From Actinoallomurus spadix (GTDB taxonomy: Bacteria; Actinomycetota; Actinomycetes; Streptosporangiales; Streptosporangiaceae): DNA of 64,000 nucleotides. The position numbers and the translations under genes were made by a program. Shown here piece after piece: positions 10,471-19,645 of this stretch. Numbering within the stretch: position 1 is the first letter of the stretch; each line of letters starts with the position of its first letter. Where the stretch lies: positions 186,001-250,000 of the forward strand of contig NZ_JAMXMX010000003.1 of NCBI RefSeq assembly GCF_024055725.1. Direction: 5' to 3'. Below the pieces are notes generated by a model. The model had not been told where the DNA came from. It saw nothing but the letters and a program-made list of their open reading frames with translations, and searched no databases.

Positions 10471-11058
10471 TCAGTGCTCCCGGAGCTCGTCGCTGGTGGG
10501 GTCGTCGCCGCGGTCGAGGGACTTCCACAGCGAGGCGGGATCGTCGCCGGCGCGCGCGGCGGCGCCCGGGCGGTCGTAGCGGGCGGACATGCCGGGCCAG
10601 CGCCGGCCGCGTACGACGGTGAGCAGGCCGGCGGCGGCCAGCAGGACCCCGCCCGCCAGCGAGACGATCCACCAGCCGCTCACGTGCACCGACAGGTCAC
10701 CGGTCAGCCGGGTGAGGTTGGTCCGGTCGGCGGCGGCCGACACCACCCGCGCGTGGCGGACGGCCAGCGGGGACAGCACGGCGACGACCACGCCGAAGAC
10801 GGTCAGCAGGACGCCGACGGCCGTACGGGCCCAGCCGCGCGTGGCGAGCAGCGCCGCGATCCCGGCCAGCCCCACCAGGCCGAGCGCGGCGATGCCGCCG
10901 CTCAGCGACCTCCCGGTGAGGTGCTGCAGCGACGGCACCAGGTCCGGGCCCCCGCGCACGGTGACGGTGGCCCACGTCCGGCCGGTGAAACCGGCGGCGA
11001 GCCCCGCGCCGACCGCGCCGAGCAGCGCGGCGGCGGCGAGTTCGCGACGGTGCGTCAC
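10471..11058 (-). CDS. Trp-associated membrane protein, TIGR02234 family
   Basis: This 195-residue protein has four predicted membrane helices. It has the family's Trp-rich N-terminus ([12 protein letters not shown]) and C-terminal tail [13 protein letters not shown]. The family is found almost only beside tryptophan genes in actinomycetes and has no proven role. It overlaps hisI by 4 bp (ATGA). In the usual order trpE lies between hisI and this gene; here the two touch, so trpE has been lost or moved. Confidence 0.92.
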   Translation of the reverse strand: MTHRRELAAAALLGAVGAGLAAGFTGRTWATVTVRGGPDLVPSLQHLTGRSLSGGIAALGLVGLAGIAALLATRGWARTAVGVLLTVFGVVVAVLSPLAVRHARVVSAAADRTNLTRLTGDLSVHVSGWWIVSLAGGVLLAAAGLLTVVRGRRWPGMSARYDRPGAAARAGDDPASLWKSLDRGDDPTSDELREH

Positions 11059-11423
11059 TCGGGACGCTCTCCCACGACGGCGTCGAGACGGTCGGCGTCC
11101 CAGCAGGTGCGGTCCCCGGTGTGGCAGGCGGCCCCGACCTGGTCGACCTTGACCAGGATGGCGTCGCCGTCACAGTCGAGGGCGACCTCCTTGACCCACT
11201 GCTGGTGGCCGGAGGACTCCCCCTTCACCCAGTACTCCTTGCGGCTGCGCGACCAGTAGGTGGCGCGGCCGGTGGTCAGCGTGCGGTGCAGGGCCTCGTC
11301 GTCCATCCAGGCCAGCATGAGCACCTCGCCCGTGTCGTACTGCTGGGCGATGGCCGGGACGAGGCCGTCTTCGGTCCGCTTGAGACGATCGGCGATCTTG
11401 GGGTCCAAGGACATGGCATCCAT
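11055..11423 (-). CDS. hisI: Phosphoribosyl-AMP cyclohydrolase
   Basis: HisI opens the adenine ring of phosphoribosyl-AMP in histidine synthesis. The 122-residue protein carries the family core [15 protein letters not shown], the YWSRSR loop, the metal-binding CDGDAIL region and the C-terminal cysteines in [12 protein letters not shown]. It is the single-domain type without the HisE pyrophosphohydrolase. Starts at ATG 11423 or the ATG three codons later are both possible. It is 16.8 kb away from hisF, although in related genomes it sits close to it. Confidence 0.95.
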   Translation of the reverse strand: MDAMSLDPKIADRLKRTEDGLVPAIAQQYDTGEVLMLAWMDDEALHRTLTTGRATYWSRSRKEYWVKGESSGHQQWVKEVALDCDGDAILVKVDQVGAACHTGDRTCWDADRLDAVVGERPE

Positions 11424-11432
11424 TGTGCCGCC

Positions 11433-12554
11433 TCATTCGGCCGCGGTGGCCGCGGGGCCACGGAGCCGCAGCGGGGACTCGGGCATCAGCGCGAAGACCA
11501 CGAGCGCGATGGCGGCGCCGGCGGCCCCGAGCCACGGGATGACGGTGGCGGTGGCGGACGCCGATGCGGCGACCAGGCCGTGCGCCGGGGCGGCGGCGCG
11601 CACGTGGGAGACGTACGCGGTGCCGGCGATGGCCAGGGCGACCGACCCGCCGACCTGGCGGAAGAAGGTGACCTTGCTGGTGGCGGTGCCGATGTGCTCG
11701 GGCTCGACGGAGTTCTGGACGGCGATGGTGAGGCCGGACAGCATCGGCCCGACGCCCAGTCCGATCAGTGTCATCCAGCCGGCCAGGACCCAGACGCCGG
11801 TGTGGACGCCGATGCCCGCGCACAGCAGCGATCCCGCGGCGAGCAGGACGGGCGCCGCGACCAGCCACGGCTTGTAGCGCCGGGTCCGGCTGATCAGCGC
11901 GCCGGTGAGGAAGCTGCCGGCCAGCATGCCGAGCATCAGCGGGTACACCTTCAGCCCCGAGGTGGACGCGCTGTCGCCGTGGACCGACTGGAAGTAACGC
12001 GGCAGGAAGATGATGGCCGCGTACATCCCGAAGGCCGTGAAGAACGATCCGACGTTGGCCGCGGTGTAGGTGCGGTTGCGGAACAGTCCGAGCGGCACGA
12101 TCGGCTCGGCGGCCCGCCGCTCGACGAGGACGAACACGGCCAGCAGCACCAGCGAGACGGCGATCGGCGCGGCGACGGTCCCGCTGGTCCACGCGTGGGT
12201 CGCTCCGGCGGACGTCGTACGCCCCTTCTCGGTCAGGCCGTACAGCAGGAGGCCGATGGCGGCCGCGAACACCGCGATGCCGAGGTAGTCCGGCCGGGCG
12301 GGCAGCCGCTCGCGCCGCGCGTGGGGCAGGCGGAGGGCGATCACCGCGAGGACGACCGCGCCGATCGGCAGGTTGACCAGGAACACCCAGCGCCAGTTCG
12401 CCTGCTCGGTGAGCAGGCCGCCGAGGTACGGGCCGGCGACGTAGCTGAGCCCCATGACGCCGCCGACCGCGCCCTGGATGCGCCCGGAGTTCTCCGGCGG
12501 GAACAGGTCGACGACCAGCGCGAGCGACAGCGGGATCAGCGCGCCCGCGCCGAG
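11433..12554 (-). pseudogene. MFS (DHA2-type) drug exporter, N-terminus deleted
   Basis: The reading frame gives the C-terminal two thirds of a 14-helix EmrB/QacA-type exporter: LGAGALIPLSLALVVDLFP, the antiporter motif region GLSYVAGPYLGG and WRWVFLVNLPIGAV, then about nine further helices. Homology begins at about 12554 with no start codon nearby. The first ATG (12455) lies inside the motif. By comparison with the complete paralogue at 18061-19533, about 110 N-terminal residues (four helices) are missing. The frame otherwise has no stop or shift, so the loss is recent. The break coincides with the broken end of the PadR gene on the other strand. Confidence 0.8.
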
Positions 12555-12559
12555 GCGCG

Positions 12560-13069
12560 GGACCGTCCAGCGGCTACGACCTGACCAAGCGGTTCGAGGG
12601 ATCGCTCGCCCACGTCTGGCAGGCGAGTCACAGCCAGATCTATCCCGAGCTGAACCGCATGGCGGCGGATGGACTGCTTCAGGTCGAGGCGGAGGGTTCG
12701 CGCGGCCGCAAGACGTACTCCATCACCACCGCCGGCCGGGCCGAGCTGCACCAGTGGCTGACCGAGACCAAACCCGAACAGCGGGTGCGCAACGAGGGAG
12801 CGCTCCGGGCCTTCCTGATCCCCCTGCTGCCACGAGAGGAGGCCCTCGACCTTGTCAGGGAAGAACTACGCCATGTCGAGGCCAGGCTGACCGAACTGGA
12901 AATGCTGTGCGACGGGACCGATGAGTCCGACTTTGGGCGTTATGCCCTCGAACGCGGACTTCGTCAGTTGGCGGCGTCCCGTGACTGGGCACTCTGGGCG
13001 ATCGACCGGCTCCAGAAAAGCGAAGAGGCCCGTACCGTAACGGCACGGACCCCGACGGGTGAACTTTAA
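12560..13069 (+). pseudogene. PadR-family regulator lacking its first residues
   Basis: From 12560 the frame reads GPSSGYDLTKRF..., a PadR winged helix (SQIYPELNRMAADGLL, then KTYSITTAGRAEL) followed by the complete Vir_act_alpha_C dimerisation helices to the stop at 13069. About 12 N-terminal residues and the start codon are absent. The first ATG (12659) falls after the recognition helix, so no functional DNA-binding protein could be made from it. PadR regulators commonly sit divergent to the MFS pump they repress, as here. One deletion seems to have removed both 5' ends and the shared promoter. Confidence 0.75.
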
Positions 13070-13085
13070 CCGAACGTTATGAGTC

Positions 13086-13289
13086 CTACAGCGGACGGAC
13101 CTGGTCCGCCTGCGGGCCGCGGTCGCCCTGAACGACCTCGAACTCCACGCGCTGGTTGTCCTCGAGCGTGCGGTATCCGTTGGTGGCGATCGCCGAGTAG
13201 TGGACGAAGACGTCCGGACCACCGCCGTCAATGGCGATGAAGCCGAACCCCTTGTCGGCGTTGAACCACTTCACGGTGCCCTGGGCCAT
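13086..13289 (-). CDS. CspA-family cold-shock protein
   Basis: This 67-residue single OB-fold binds single-stranded nucleic acid as an RNA chaperone. It carries RNP1 KGFGFI and RNP2 VFVHY plus the usual N-terminus MAQGTVKWF. The annotated frame extends to 13310, but ATG 13289 has AAGGAG (13301-13296) at a 6-nt spacing. It lies tail to tail with the PadR remnant. Its 5' leader contains a hairpin followed by a U-tract that looks like an intrinsic terminator. Confidence 0.95.
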   Translation of the reverse strand: MAQGTVKWFNADKGFGFIAIDGGGPDVFVHYSAIATNGYRTLEDNQRVEFEVVQGDRGPQADQVRPL

Positions 13290-13306
13290 GCCTAACTCCT
13301 TGCGGG

Positions 13307-13332
13307 ACAAACAAAACCCACAGGTTGTGGGT
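13307..13332 (-). terminator. Terminator-like hairpin in the cold-shock leader
   Basis: In transcript sense ACCCACA (13332-13326) pairs with TGTGGGT (13322-13316) across a 3-nt loop, followed directly by TTTTGTTTGT (13316-13307). It ends only 6 nt before the Shine-Dalgarno, so no promoter fits between it and the gene. Transcription of the gene must pass through it. Confidence 0.55.
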
Positions 13333-13519
13333 CACTTTGTGGTTGCCGCGGGTGTGCGCAGGCCCCTCAAGAAGGCACGAACACGCCCGCCAGTCATCGG
13401 TCCGCGGGCGTCTGGCAAACGAACGTGGAACTACGACAACAACCGGTTTGAGTTTACCAAGTTCGGTGCTCTGTCACACGCCCCGGTGCGAAAGACTGTT
13501 TTCTGCCATCGATATTCCC

Positions 13520-13562
13520 CGCCGTTCTCGCGGCAACCCACCTCTCACCGGCGAGAACGGCG
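13520..13562 (-). terminator. Terminator of the ABC exporter operon
   Basis: A perfect 12-bp inverted repeat, CGCCGTTCTCGC (13520-13531) and GCGAGAACGGCG (13551-13562), with a 19-nt loop. It begins 16 nt after the stop codon of the second ABC gene. There is no U-tract. Confidence 0.6.
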
Positions 13563-13577
13563 CGGGAGTCCGGAAAA

Positions 13578-15353
13578 TCAAATCTTCAACTGTGCTGCCC
13601 AGGACGCGTACAACTCGGCATATCGTCCTGGTTCGGCCACCAGTGCGGCGTGTGGGCCGCGCTGCACGAGACGTCCACGGTCGAAGACGAGGACCTCGTC
13701 GGCCGCCTCCGCGGTGGACAGCCGGTGGGCGATCGAGACGGCCGTACGGCCGCGGGTGACGCTCTCGATGGCCCGCTGCAGGCGGACCTCGGTGGCGGGG
13801 TCGACGGCGGAGGTCGCCTCGTCCAGCACCAGCAGGTCGGGGTCGGCGAGGTACGCCCGGGCCAGGGCCACGAGCTGCCGCTCCCCCGCCGACAGCGACT
13901 CGCCGCGCTGCCCGACCGGAGTCGCAAGGCCCTCCGGCAGGCCGTCCAGCCAGTCGCCCAGCCCGAGCTCGGTCAGCACCCGGCGGATCTCCTCGTCCGA
14001 CGCCTCCGGCCGCCCGAACCGGATGTTGTCCGCCAGGGACGCGTCGAACAGGAAGCCGTCCTGCGGGACCATGACGATCCGCTCGCGCAGCGAGGAGAAC
14101 CGCACGTCGGTCAGGGGCACCCCGTCGATCAGGACACGTCCCGACGCCGGGTCCATCATCCGGGTCAGCAGCTTGGCGAAGGTCGTCTTGCCCGACCCGG
14201 TCTCCCCCACGACCGCGATCCGGGAACGCGGCGCGATGCGCACGGACACGTCCTGCAGCACGGTCGGACCGCCGGGATAGGCGAACGACACGTCCTCGAA
14301 CGCGACGTCGACCGCGCCCCGGGGCAGCTCGACCCCCGCGGCACCCGGGTCGGCCACGTCCGGGGTCATGTCCAGCACGCCGAGCACGCGCTGCCAGCCG
14401 GCGATGGCGTTCTGGGCGTCGTTGAGGACCTCGGTGGCCACCTGCAGCGGGCTGACGAACAGCGTCACCAGGAACAGGAACGCCACCAGCCTCCCCGCCG
14501 TGAGGTGCCCCCCGACGCCCAGCGCCGTCCCCGCCACGACGACCCCCGCGGTCGCGAGCGCCGCGGCCAGCTCGGTCGAGGGGAAGGTCAGGGCGACGAG
14601 GGTCTGCGCCCGTACCTGCGCGTCGCGGTAGGCGCCCACGGACTCGTCGATCCGGCGGGCGGTGCGATCCTCCGCGCCGTACGCGCGGATCACCGGCGCG
14701 CCGACGACCGACTCGCTCACCGCCGACAGCATGTCGCCGACGCGCTCCCGGACGGCGCCGTACGCCTTCGACAGCCAGCGCTGGAAGACCCGCAGCGCGA
14801 ACGCCAGCGGCGCGAAGACGACCCAGACCAGCAGCGCGAGCGGCCAGGAGTAGACCGCCATGAGCACGGTGGCCACGATGAGCTGGCCGCCCGCGATGAT
14901 GATCATCAGGCCGCCGTACTGCATGAACTGGCTCATCTGGTCGACGTCGCTGGTGACACGGGAGACCAGTGACCCGCGCCGCTCGCCGCTCTGGGCCAGC
15001 ATCGACAGGTCGTGCACGTGCCGGAAGGCGCGGACGCGCAACGCCGCCAGGCCGTTCTCGCTGGTGCGGTACAGCCGGATGTTCATGAGGTACGCCGCGA
15101 CGGCCGTCAGGAGGACCGCGGCGGCGCACACGAGGACGGCGGTGCGGATGAAGCCGATGTCGGGTCCGCCGCGGGCGCGCAGCCCGCGGTCCAGGGTCTG
15201 CTGCACGGCCACCGGGACGACGATGCGCCCGGCGGTGGCGACCAGCGCGAGCAGCAGCGTTCCGGCGATGCCCTTCCGGAACTCCGGGGTCAGGGCCAGC
15301 CCGCGCCGGAGCGTCGCCAGCCCGGACCGCGCGGGAGTGTCCACGGCGGTCAT
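13578..15353 (-). CDS. ABC exporter half-transporter, consensus Walker B
   Basis: This 591-residue half-transporter has six membrane helices (about 30-310) and a C-terminal ATPase. Walker A is GETGSGKTT (about 380), the signature is LSAGERQ rather than LSGGQ (about 486), Walker B is LLVLDEATSAVD with the catalytic Glu, and the H-loop is IAHRLST. It overlaps its partner gene by 4 bp (ATGA). In a heterodimer its own Walker B would pair with the partner's good LSGGQ to form the working site, while its LSAGE contributes to the weak site. The substrate is unknown; lipids, drugs or peptides are typical. Confidence 0.93.
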   Translation of the reverse strand: MTAVDTPARSGLATLRRGLALTPEFRKGIAGTLLLALVATAGRIVVPVAVQQTLDRGLRARGGPDIGFIRTAVLVCAAAVLLTAVAAYLMNIRLYRTSENGLAALRVRAFRHVHDLSMLAQSGERRGSLVSRVTSDVDQMSQFMQYGGLMIIIAGGQLIVATVLMAVYSWPLALLVWVVFAPLAFALRVFQRWLSKAYGAVRERVGDMLSAVSESVVGAPVIRAYGAEDRTARRIDESVGAYRDAQVRAQTLVALTFPSTELAAALATAGVVVAGTALGVGGHLTAGRLVAFLFLVTLFVSPLQVATEVLNDAQNAIAGWQRVLGVLDMTPDVADPGAAGVELPRGAVDVAFEDVSFAYPGGPTVLQDVSVRIAPRSRIAVVGETGSGKTTFAKLLTRMMDPASGRVLIDGVPLTDVRFSSLRERIVMVPQDGFLFDASLADNIRFGRPEASDEEIRRVLTELGLGDWLDGLPEGLATPVGQRGESLSAGERQLVALARAYLADPDLLVLDEATSAVDPATEVRLQRAIESVTRGRTAVSIAHRLSTAEAADEVLVFDRGRLVQRGPHAALVAEPGRYAELYASWAAQLKI

Positions 15354-17176
15354 GCCACGGCCTCCTCGTTCTCCTCGTCCTCGTCTTCACCCGGTGCGGG
15401 CTCGTCCGGTGCGGGCTCGTCGGCGGCGCGCTCGTAGGCGGTGACGAGGTCCCGGTATCCGGCGGAGCGTTCCAGCAGCTCCTTGTGCGGGCCCTGGGCG
15501 AGGACCCGTCCGCGCTCGATGTAGACGACATCGTCGGCCAGCTCGATCGTCGCCTTCCGGTAGGCGACGACCACGACGGTGGCGGCCGAGTCGCGCAGGC
15601 TGTCGAGGATGCGGGCCTCGACCTGCGGATCGACGCTCGAGGTCGCGTCGTCGAGCACGAGGAGGCGCGGACGGCGGACGAGGGCGCGGGCCAGCGCGAG
15701 CCGCTGCCGCTGCCCGCCGGACAGGGTGGCGCCCCGCTCCCCGACGCGGGTGTCGAGGCCGTCCGCCAGCGCGGAGACGAACCCGTCGGCCTGGGCCAGC
15801 CGCAACGCCTCCCACACGTCCTCGTCCGGGACGTCCAGGCCGAGCGTCACGTTGCCGCGCACGGTGTCGTCGAACAGGAACGCCTGCTGCGGCACCAGCG
15901 CCGTCGTCGCCGACAGCCCGTGCCGTTCCACGTCGCGCGCGTCGACGCCGTCGAGCAGGACCCGCCCGCCCGCGGGGTCGACGAGGCGGACGAGGAGGTT
16001 CGTGAGCGTCGACTTGCCCGAACCGGTGGGGCCGACGACCGCGATCGTGCGGCCGGGCTCGGCGGTGAAGGTGACGTCGTGGAGAACGTCGTCGCCGGTG
16101 TAGCCGAACCGCACGTCGCGCACCTCCAGCCCCGCCGGTCCCTTACCGTCGACGGACCGGTCACCGTACGGCAGGGAGCCGGTCGCCTCCAGCACGTCCT
16201 GCACCCGCTCCCAGCCGACGACGCTGCGCGGCACCTCGGCCAGGACCCAGCCGAGCGCCCGGATCGGGAAGGCCAGCAGGGTGAACAGGTACGCGACGTG
16301 CACCAGATCGCCGGGCGACATCGCCCCCGACCGCAACCGGATCGACCCGACGAGCAGGACGGCGAGCACACCGAGGTTCGGCAGGGCCTCCAGGATGGGG
16401 TCGAACAGCCCGCGCAGGCGGCCGACCGCGACGTTCGCCTCGCGCAGCTCGGCCGCGACGGCGGCGAAGCGCTCGGTCTCGTCGGCCTCACGGCCCAGCG
16501 TCTTGACGACCAGCGCGCCCTCGAAGCTCTCGTGCGCGACCTCGCTGACGCCCGCCCGCAGGCGCTGCGCGTGCGCGGCGACCGGGGCGAGGCGGCGCTG
16601 GTAGATCACGTTGAGGCCGGCGATCGCGGGGAAGACGAGGAACCCGACGATCGCCACGACGAGATCGGTGGCGAGGATCGCGATCGCGGCGATGACCAGC
16701 ATCAGCACGACCCCGAGTGCCATCGGCAGCGGGGCGAGCGGGGCCCAGGCGGCCTCGACGTCGGCATTGGCGTTCGACAGGAGCCTGCCGGTGGGGTGCC
16801 GCTGGTGCCAGGCCAGGGGCAGCCGGAGGTACTGGCGGGTGACCGCCCGCCGGTACGCCGCCTGCATGTTGTACTGGACCATCCCGGCGTACAGCCGCCG
16901 TCCCGCGACGCCGAGCGCCTTGAGGAGCGCGACACCGACGATCGCCAGGCCGCCGAGGACCAGCGTGCCCGTCGTGGTGCGGCCGTCGCGGAAGGCGGCC
17001 ATGACGACGTCCTGCGTCACCCGGCCGAGGACCCAGGCGCTGCCCACGGTCATCGCCGCGTACAGCGCGCTGCTCAGCACGGCGGCCGTGAGGAGACGCG
17101 GCTCCGCGCGGGCGGCGACCCACAGGACGCCGGCGCCCTTTTTCAGGATGTCCGATGTCACCTTTTGTGACAACAA
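15350..17176 (-). CDS. ABC exporter half-transporter, degenerate ATP site
   Basis: This 608-residue partner of the preceding gene has six helices followed by an ATPase with Walker A GPTGSGKST (about 385) and signature LSGGQRQ (about 483). Walker B is LLVLDDATSSVD, with Asp in place of the catalytic Glu, and the H-loop His is replaced by Tyr (VAYRKAT). Those changes mark the non-hydrolysing site of heterodimeric exporters such as TM287/288. The C-terminus is a Glu/Asp/Pro-rich tail. The likely start is TTG 17176, with GAGAGGGG 7 nt upstream; GTG 17161 is an alternative. Confidence 0.92.
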   Translation of the reverse strand: MLSQKVTSDILKKGAGVLWVAARAEPRLLTAAVLSSALYAAMTVGSAWVLGRVTQDVVMAAFRDGRTTTGTLVLGGLAIVGVALLKALGVAGRRLYAGMVQYNMQAAYRRAVTRQYLRLPLAWHQRHPTGRLLSNANADVEAAWAPLAPLPMALGVVLMLVIAAIAILATDLVVAIVGFLVFPAIAGLNVIYQRRLAPVAAHAQRLRAGVSEVAHESFEGALVVKTLGREADETERFAAVAAELREANVAVGRLRGLFDPILEALPNLGVLAVLLVGSIRLRSGAMSPGDLVHVAYLFTLLAFPIRALGWVLAEVPRSVVGWERVQDVLEATGSLPYGDRSVDGKGPAGLEVRDVRFGYTGDDVLHDVTFTAEPGRTIAVVGPTGSGKSTLTNLLVRLVDPAGGRVLLDGVDARDVERHGLSATTALVPQQAFLFDDTVRGNVTLGLDVPDEDVWEALRLAQADGFVSALADGLDTRVGERGATLSGGQRQRLALARALVRRPRLLVLDDATSSVDPQVEARILDSLRDSAATVVVVAYRKATIELADDVVYIERGRVLAQGPHKELLERSAGYRDLVTAYERAADEPAPDEPAPGEDEDEENEEAVA

Positions 17177-17261
17177 AGTCCCCTCTCGTGGCAGGTAGTG
17201 GGGCCGATAATCCCTATCACGCGGGAACGACGGGTTATTCCGCGCCGCGGAGAGGCGGGCC

Positions 17262-17267
17262 TACGAT
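17262..17267 (+). promoter_or_regulatory. -10 element TACGAT of TIGR03085 gene
   Basis: TACGAT is followed by exactly 6 nt and then ATG 17274. No Shine-Dalgarno is present, so the transcript is probably leaderless. Confidence 0.5.
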
Positions 17268-17273
17268 CGCGGG

Positions 17274-17912
17274 ATGGGGAACGAGAACCGGGCGCGCGCC
17301 GAACGCCACGCCCTCAGCGACGCCCTGATCGACGCCGGCCCCGACGCGCCCACCCTCTGCCAGGGCTGGACCACCGCCGACCTGGCCGCCCACCTCGTCA
17401 TCCGGGAGCACCGGCCCGACACCGCGCCGGGCGTCATGATCCCGCTGTTCGCCGGCCACACCGAGAAGGTACGCCTCCGGGTCCGCGACGCCACGCCGTA
17501 CGCCCACCTCGTGGCGCGCTTCCGTGCCGGGCCGCCGGCCTGGTCGCCGTTCGCGCTCGCCGCCGTCGACGCCGCCGCCAACACGACCGAGTACTTCGTG
17601 CACCACGAGGACGTGCGCCGCGCCCAGGAGGGCTGGGAGCCGCGCGAGCTGCCTCCGGCGTTCGAGGAGCGGTTGTGGCGGGGGCTGCGGATGGCCCGGC
17701 TCGTCCTGCGGCGGCTGCCCGTGGAGATCACCCTCGTGGACCCGGCCGGCCGTACCCAGCGCGTCACCAAGGGCGGCAGGCTCGTCCGGGTCCACGGCCG
17801 GCCGAGCGAGCTGACGCTGTGGGCCCTCGGCCGCAAGGACGCCGCTCAGGTCGAGCTGACGGGCGAGGCCGAGGGGATCAACGTCCTGAACCAGGGCCGC
17901 TGGCGCCTGTGA
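17274..17912 (+). CDS. TIGR03085 family metal-binding protein (DinB/MDMPI-like)
   Basis: A 212-residue protein of the actinobacterial TIGR03085 family, related to the maleylpyruvate isomerase/DinB four-helix fold that uses mycothiol in some members. Visible family features are LCQGWTTADLAAHLVIREHRP near the N-terminus, TTEYFVHHEDVRRAQ with the metal-site histidines in the middle, and a C-terminal SCP2-like part. The exact reaction is not known. It is transcribed alone, away from the ABC operon. Confidence 0.88.
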   Translation: MGNENRARAERHALSDALIDAGPDAPTLCQGWTTADLAAHLVIREHRPDTAPGVMIPLFAGHTEKVRLRVRDATPYAHLVARFRAGPPAWSPFALAAVDAAANTTEYFVHHEDVRRAQEGWEPRELPPAFEERLWRGLRMARLVLRRLPVEITLVDPAGRTQRVTKGGRLVRVHGRPSELTLWALGRKDAAQVELTGEAEGINVLNQGRWRL

Positions 17913-17929
17913 CCCCGCCCGCCGCGCGC

Positions 17930-18022
17930 GCCCAGGCCACGGCCCGCCACACCCCCGGTCGGCCCCGCGGAGACGCCGCCCAGGCCACGGCCCGCGACGA
18001 CGCCGCCCAAGCCACGGCCCGC
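17930..18022. repeat. Three copies of an 18-bp GC-rich repeat
   Basis: GCCCAGGCCACGGCCCGC occurs at 17930-17947 and 17978-17995, and with one change at 18005-18022. It fills the gap between two convergent genes and is probably replication-slippage sequence. Confidence 0.6.
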
Positions 18023-18060
18023 CGAGGTTCGGGGCAGCCCGCGGCCCGCCCGGGCCCGGG

Positions 18061-19533
18061 TCAGGCGGCGGCCTTCTGCCGCTGCGGCTCCGGCCGCGCG
18101 GTCCGCCGCGGTGGCCGCGCGAGCACCAGGACGATGATCCCCGCCGCGATGCCCAGCCCCGCCGAGACGGCGTAGACCTCGTTCAGCCCGGAGGCGACGG
18201 CCGCGCGGACGATCGGCAGCCGGGGCGCCCGGCCGCCGCTCGCCGCGCCGGCCATCGCGTGCGGATCGGTGACGTGCCCGGTCAGCGCGTGCTCGATCCG
18301 GCCGCGGAAGACGATGCCGAGCACGGCGATCCCGAGGGCGTAGCCGAGTTGCCGGAACGTGTTGAGGGCACCGCCGGCCATCCCGCCGCGCTCGGGCGGT
18401 ACCGCGCTCATCACCGCCGCCGACAGAACGGGGATGGCGGCTCCGACGCCCACGCCGCCGACGATCAGGCCCGGGACGATCGCGGTCGCGGAGGACCCGG
18501 CGTCCAGGACGGCCTGCAGGCCCGAGCCGGCGCCGACCAGCAGCAGCCCGATCCCGATGCTCAGCCGGGGCGGGACGCCGTGCAGGAGACGCGCTCCGGC
18601 GGCGGACACCACGAAGGACGTCAGGGCGAGCGGGATGAGGGCGGCCCCGGCCCGTACCGGCCCGAGGCCCAGGGCGCCCTGCAGCCACAGGGAGGTGAAG
18701 GCGAGGCAGGCGAACGCCGAGGCCATCAGGAGGGCGCCGGCGACCAGCACGGCGACGAACGACCGGTTGCGGAACAGGCCGAGGTCGAGCAGCGGGTGCC
18801 GGGTCCGCGTCTCGACCAGGACGAAGACGGCCAGGGTGACGGCGGCCAGGGCGAACATCGTGAGCGGCGCCGCGGCGGTGAAGCCGTCGTCGCCGGCGCG
18901 GATCAGCCCGTAGGTGAGGGTGCCGGCGGAGGCGGTGAAGGACGCCATCCCCGGGAGGTCGATCCGCGCCCGGCCGGCGGGCCGGGGCCTCCCGACGACG
19001 GCGAGGGTGAGGGCGATCGCGATGACGGTGACCGGCAGGTTCACCAGGAAGATGGACCGCCAGTTCACGTGCTGGGTGAGCAGGCCGCCGAGGATCGGGC
19101 CGCCGGCCGCGGCCAGGCCGTTGACGGCGCCCCAGACGCCGAACGCGACGCCCCGGTCCCGGCCCTGGTACGTGCTGCTCAGGAGGGCCAGGGTCGTGGT
19201 GAACATGGCCGCGCCGCCCACGCCCTGCACGCCGCGCGCGGCGATGAGGGTCGCCGCGTTCGGCGCCAGCCCGCACGCGAGGGAGGCGGCGGCGAACAGC
19301 ACGAGCCCCGCGACGTACACCCGGCGCGCGCCGAACAGGTCCGCGACCGACCCGGCGCCCAGCAGGAGCGCGGCCAGGGCCAGCGCGTAGATGTCCAGCA
19401 CCCACTGCAGGGCCGAGAACGACGCGTCGAGGCTTCTGGCCATGCCGGGCAGCGCGACCGTCACGATCGTGACGTCCACGAGCAGCATGAAGGCCCCGAG
19501 ACAGACCGCTACGAGCGGCCACCACTTACGCAT
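18061..19533 (-). CDS. MFS multidrug exporter, DHA2 family
   Basis: A complete 490-residue 14-helix proton antiporter. It shows motif D1 (LLVDVTIVTVALPGM), motif A (GSVADLFGARRVY) and motif C (GGPILGGLLTQHVNWR). GGAAGGAAA precedes ATG 19533. The gene is divergent from an Lrp-type regulator 112 bp away, which probably controls it. Substrates of this class are usually hydrophobic drugs or dyes or the host's own products. It is the intact counterpart of the truncated exporter at 11433-12554. Confidence 0.93.
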   Translation of the reverse strand: MRKWWPLVAVCLGAFMLLVDVTIVTVALPGMARSLDASFSALQWVLDIYALALAALLLGAGSVADLFGARRVYVAGLVLFAAASLACGLAPNAATLIAARGVQGVGGAAMFTTTLALLSSTYQGRDRGVAFGVWGAVNGLAAAGGPILGGLLTQHVNWRSIFLVNLPVTVIAIALTLAVVGRPRPAGRARIDLPGMASFTASAGTLTYGLIRAGDDGFTAAAPLTMFALAAVTLAVFVLVETRTRHPLLDLGLFRNRSFVAVLVAGALLMASAFACLAFTSLWLQGALGLGPVRAGAALIPLALTSFVVSAAGARLLHGVPPRLSIGIGLLLVGAGSGLQAVLDAGSSATAIVPGLIVGGVGVGAAIPVLSAAVMSAVPPERGGMAGGALNTFRQLGYALGIAVLGIVFRGRIEHALTGHVTDPHAMAGAASGGRAPRLPIVRAAVASGLNEVYAVSAGLGIAAGIIVLVLARPPRRTARPEPQRQKAAA

Positions 19534-19553
19534 CCGAGGTTTCCTTCCGGTTC

Positions 19554-19571
19554 GGTGGGGAGGTCCTCACC
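19554..19571. promoter_or_regulatory. Candidate operator between exporter and Lrp-type gene
   Basis: GGTGGGGAGGTCCTCACC is an imperfect palindrome (7 of 8 pairs each side of a 2-nt centre). It lies 21-38 nt upstream of the exporter start and could bind the divergent regulator. Confidence 0.35.
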
Positions 19572-19633
19572 TTCGCCGGGGGTGCGGAGACTCTCCAGCC
19601 GGCCGCCCGCAGTCGGCGATTATCGACACGGGT

Positions 19634-19639
19634 TACGCT
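19634..19639 (+). promoter_or_regulatory. -10 element TACGCT of Lrp-type gene
   Basis: TACGCT is 6 nt upstream of GTG 19646, with no ribosome-binding site between, which indicates a leaderless mRNA. Confidence 0.5.
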
Positions 19640-19645
19640 CCTGCG

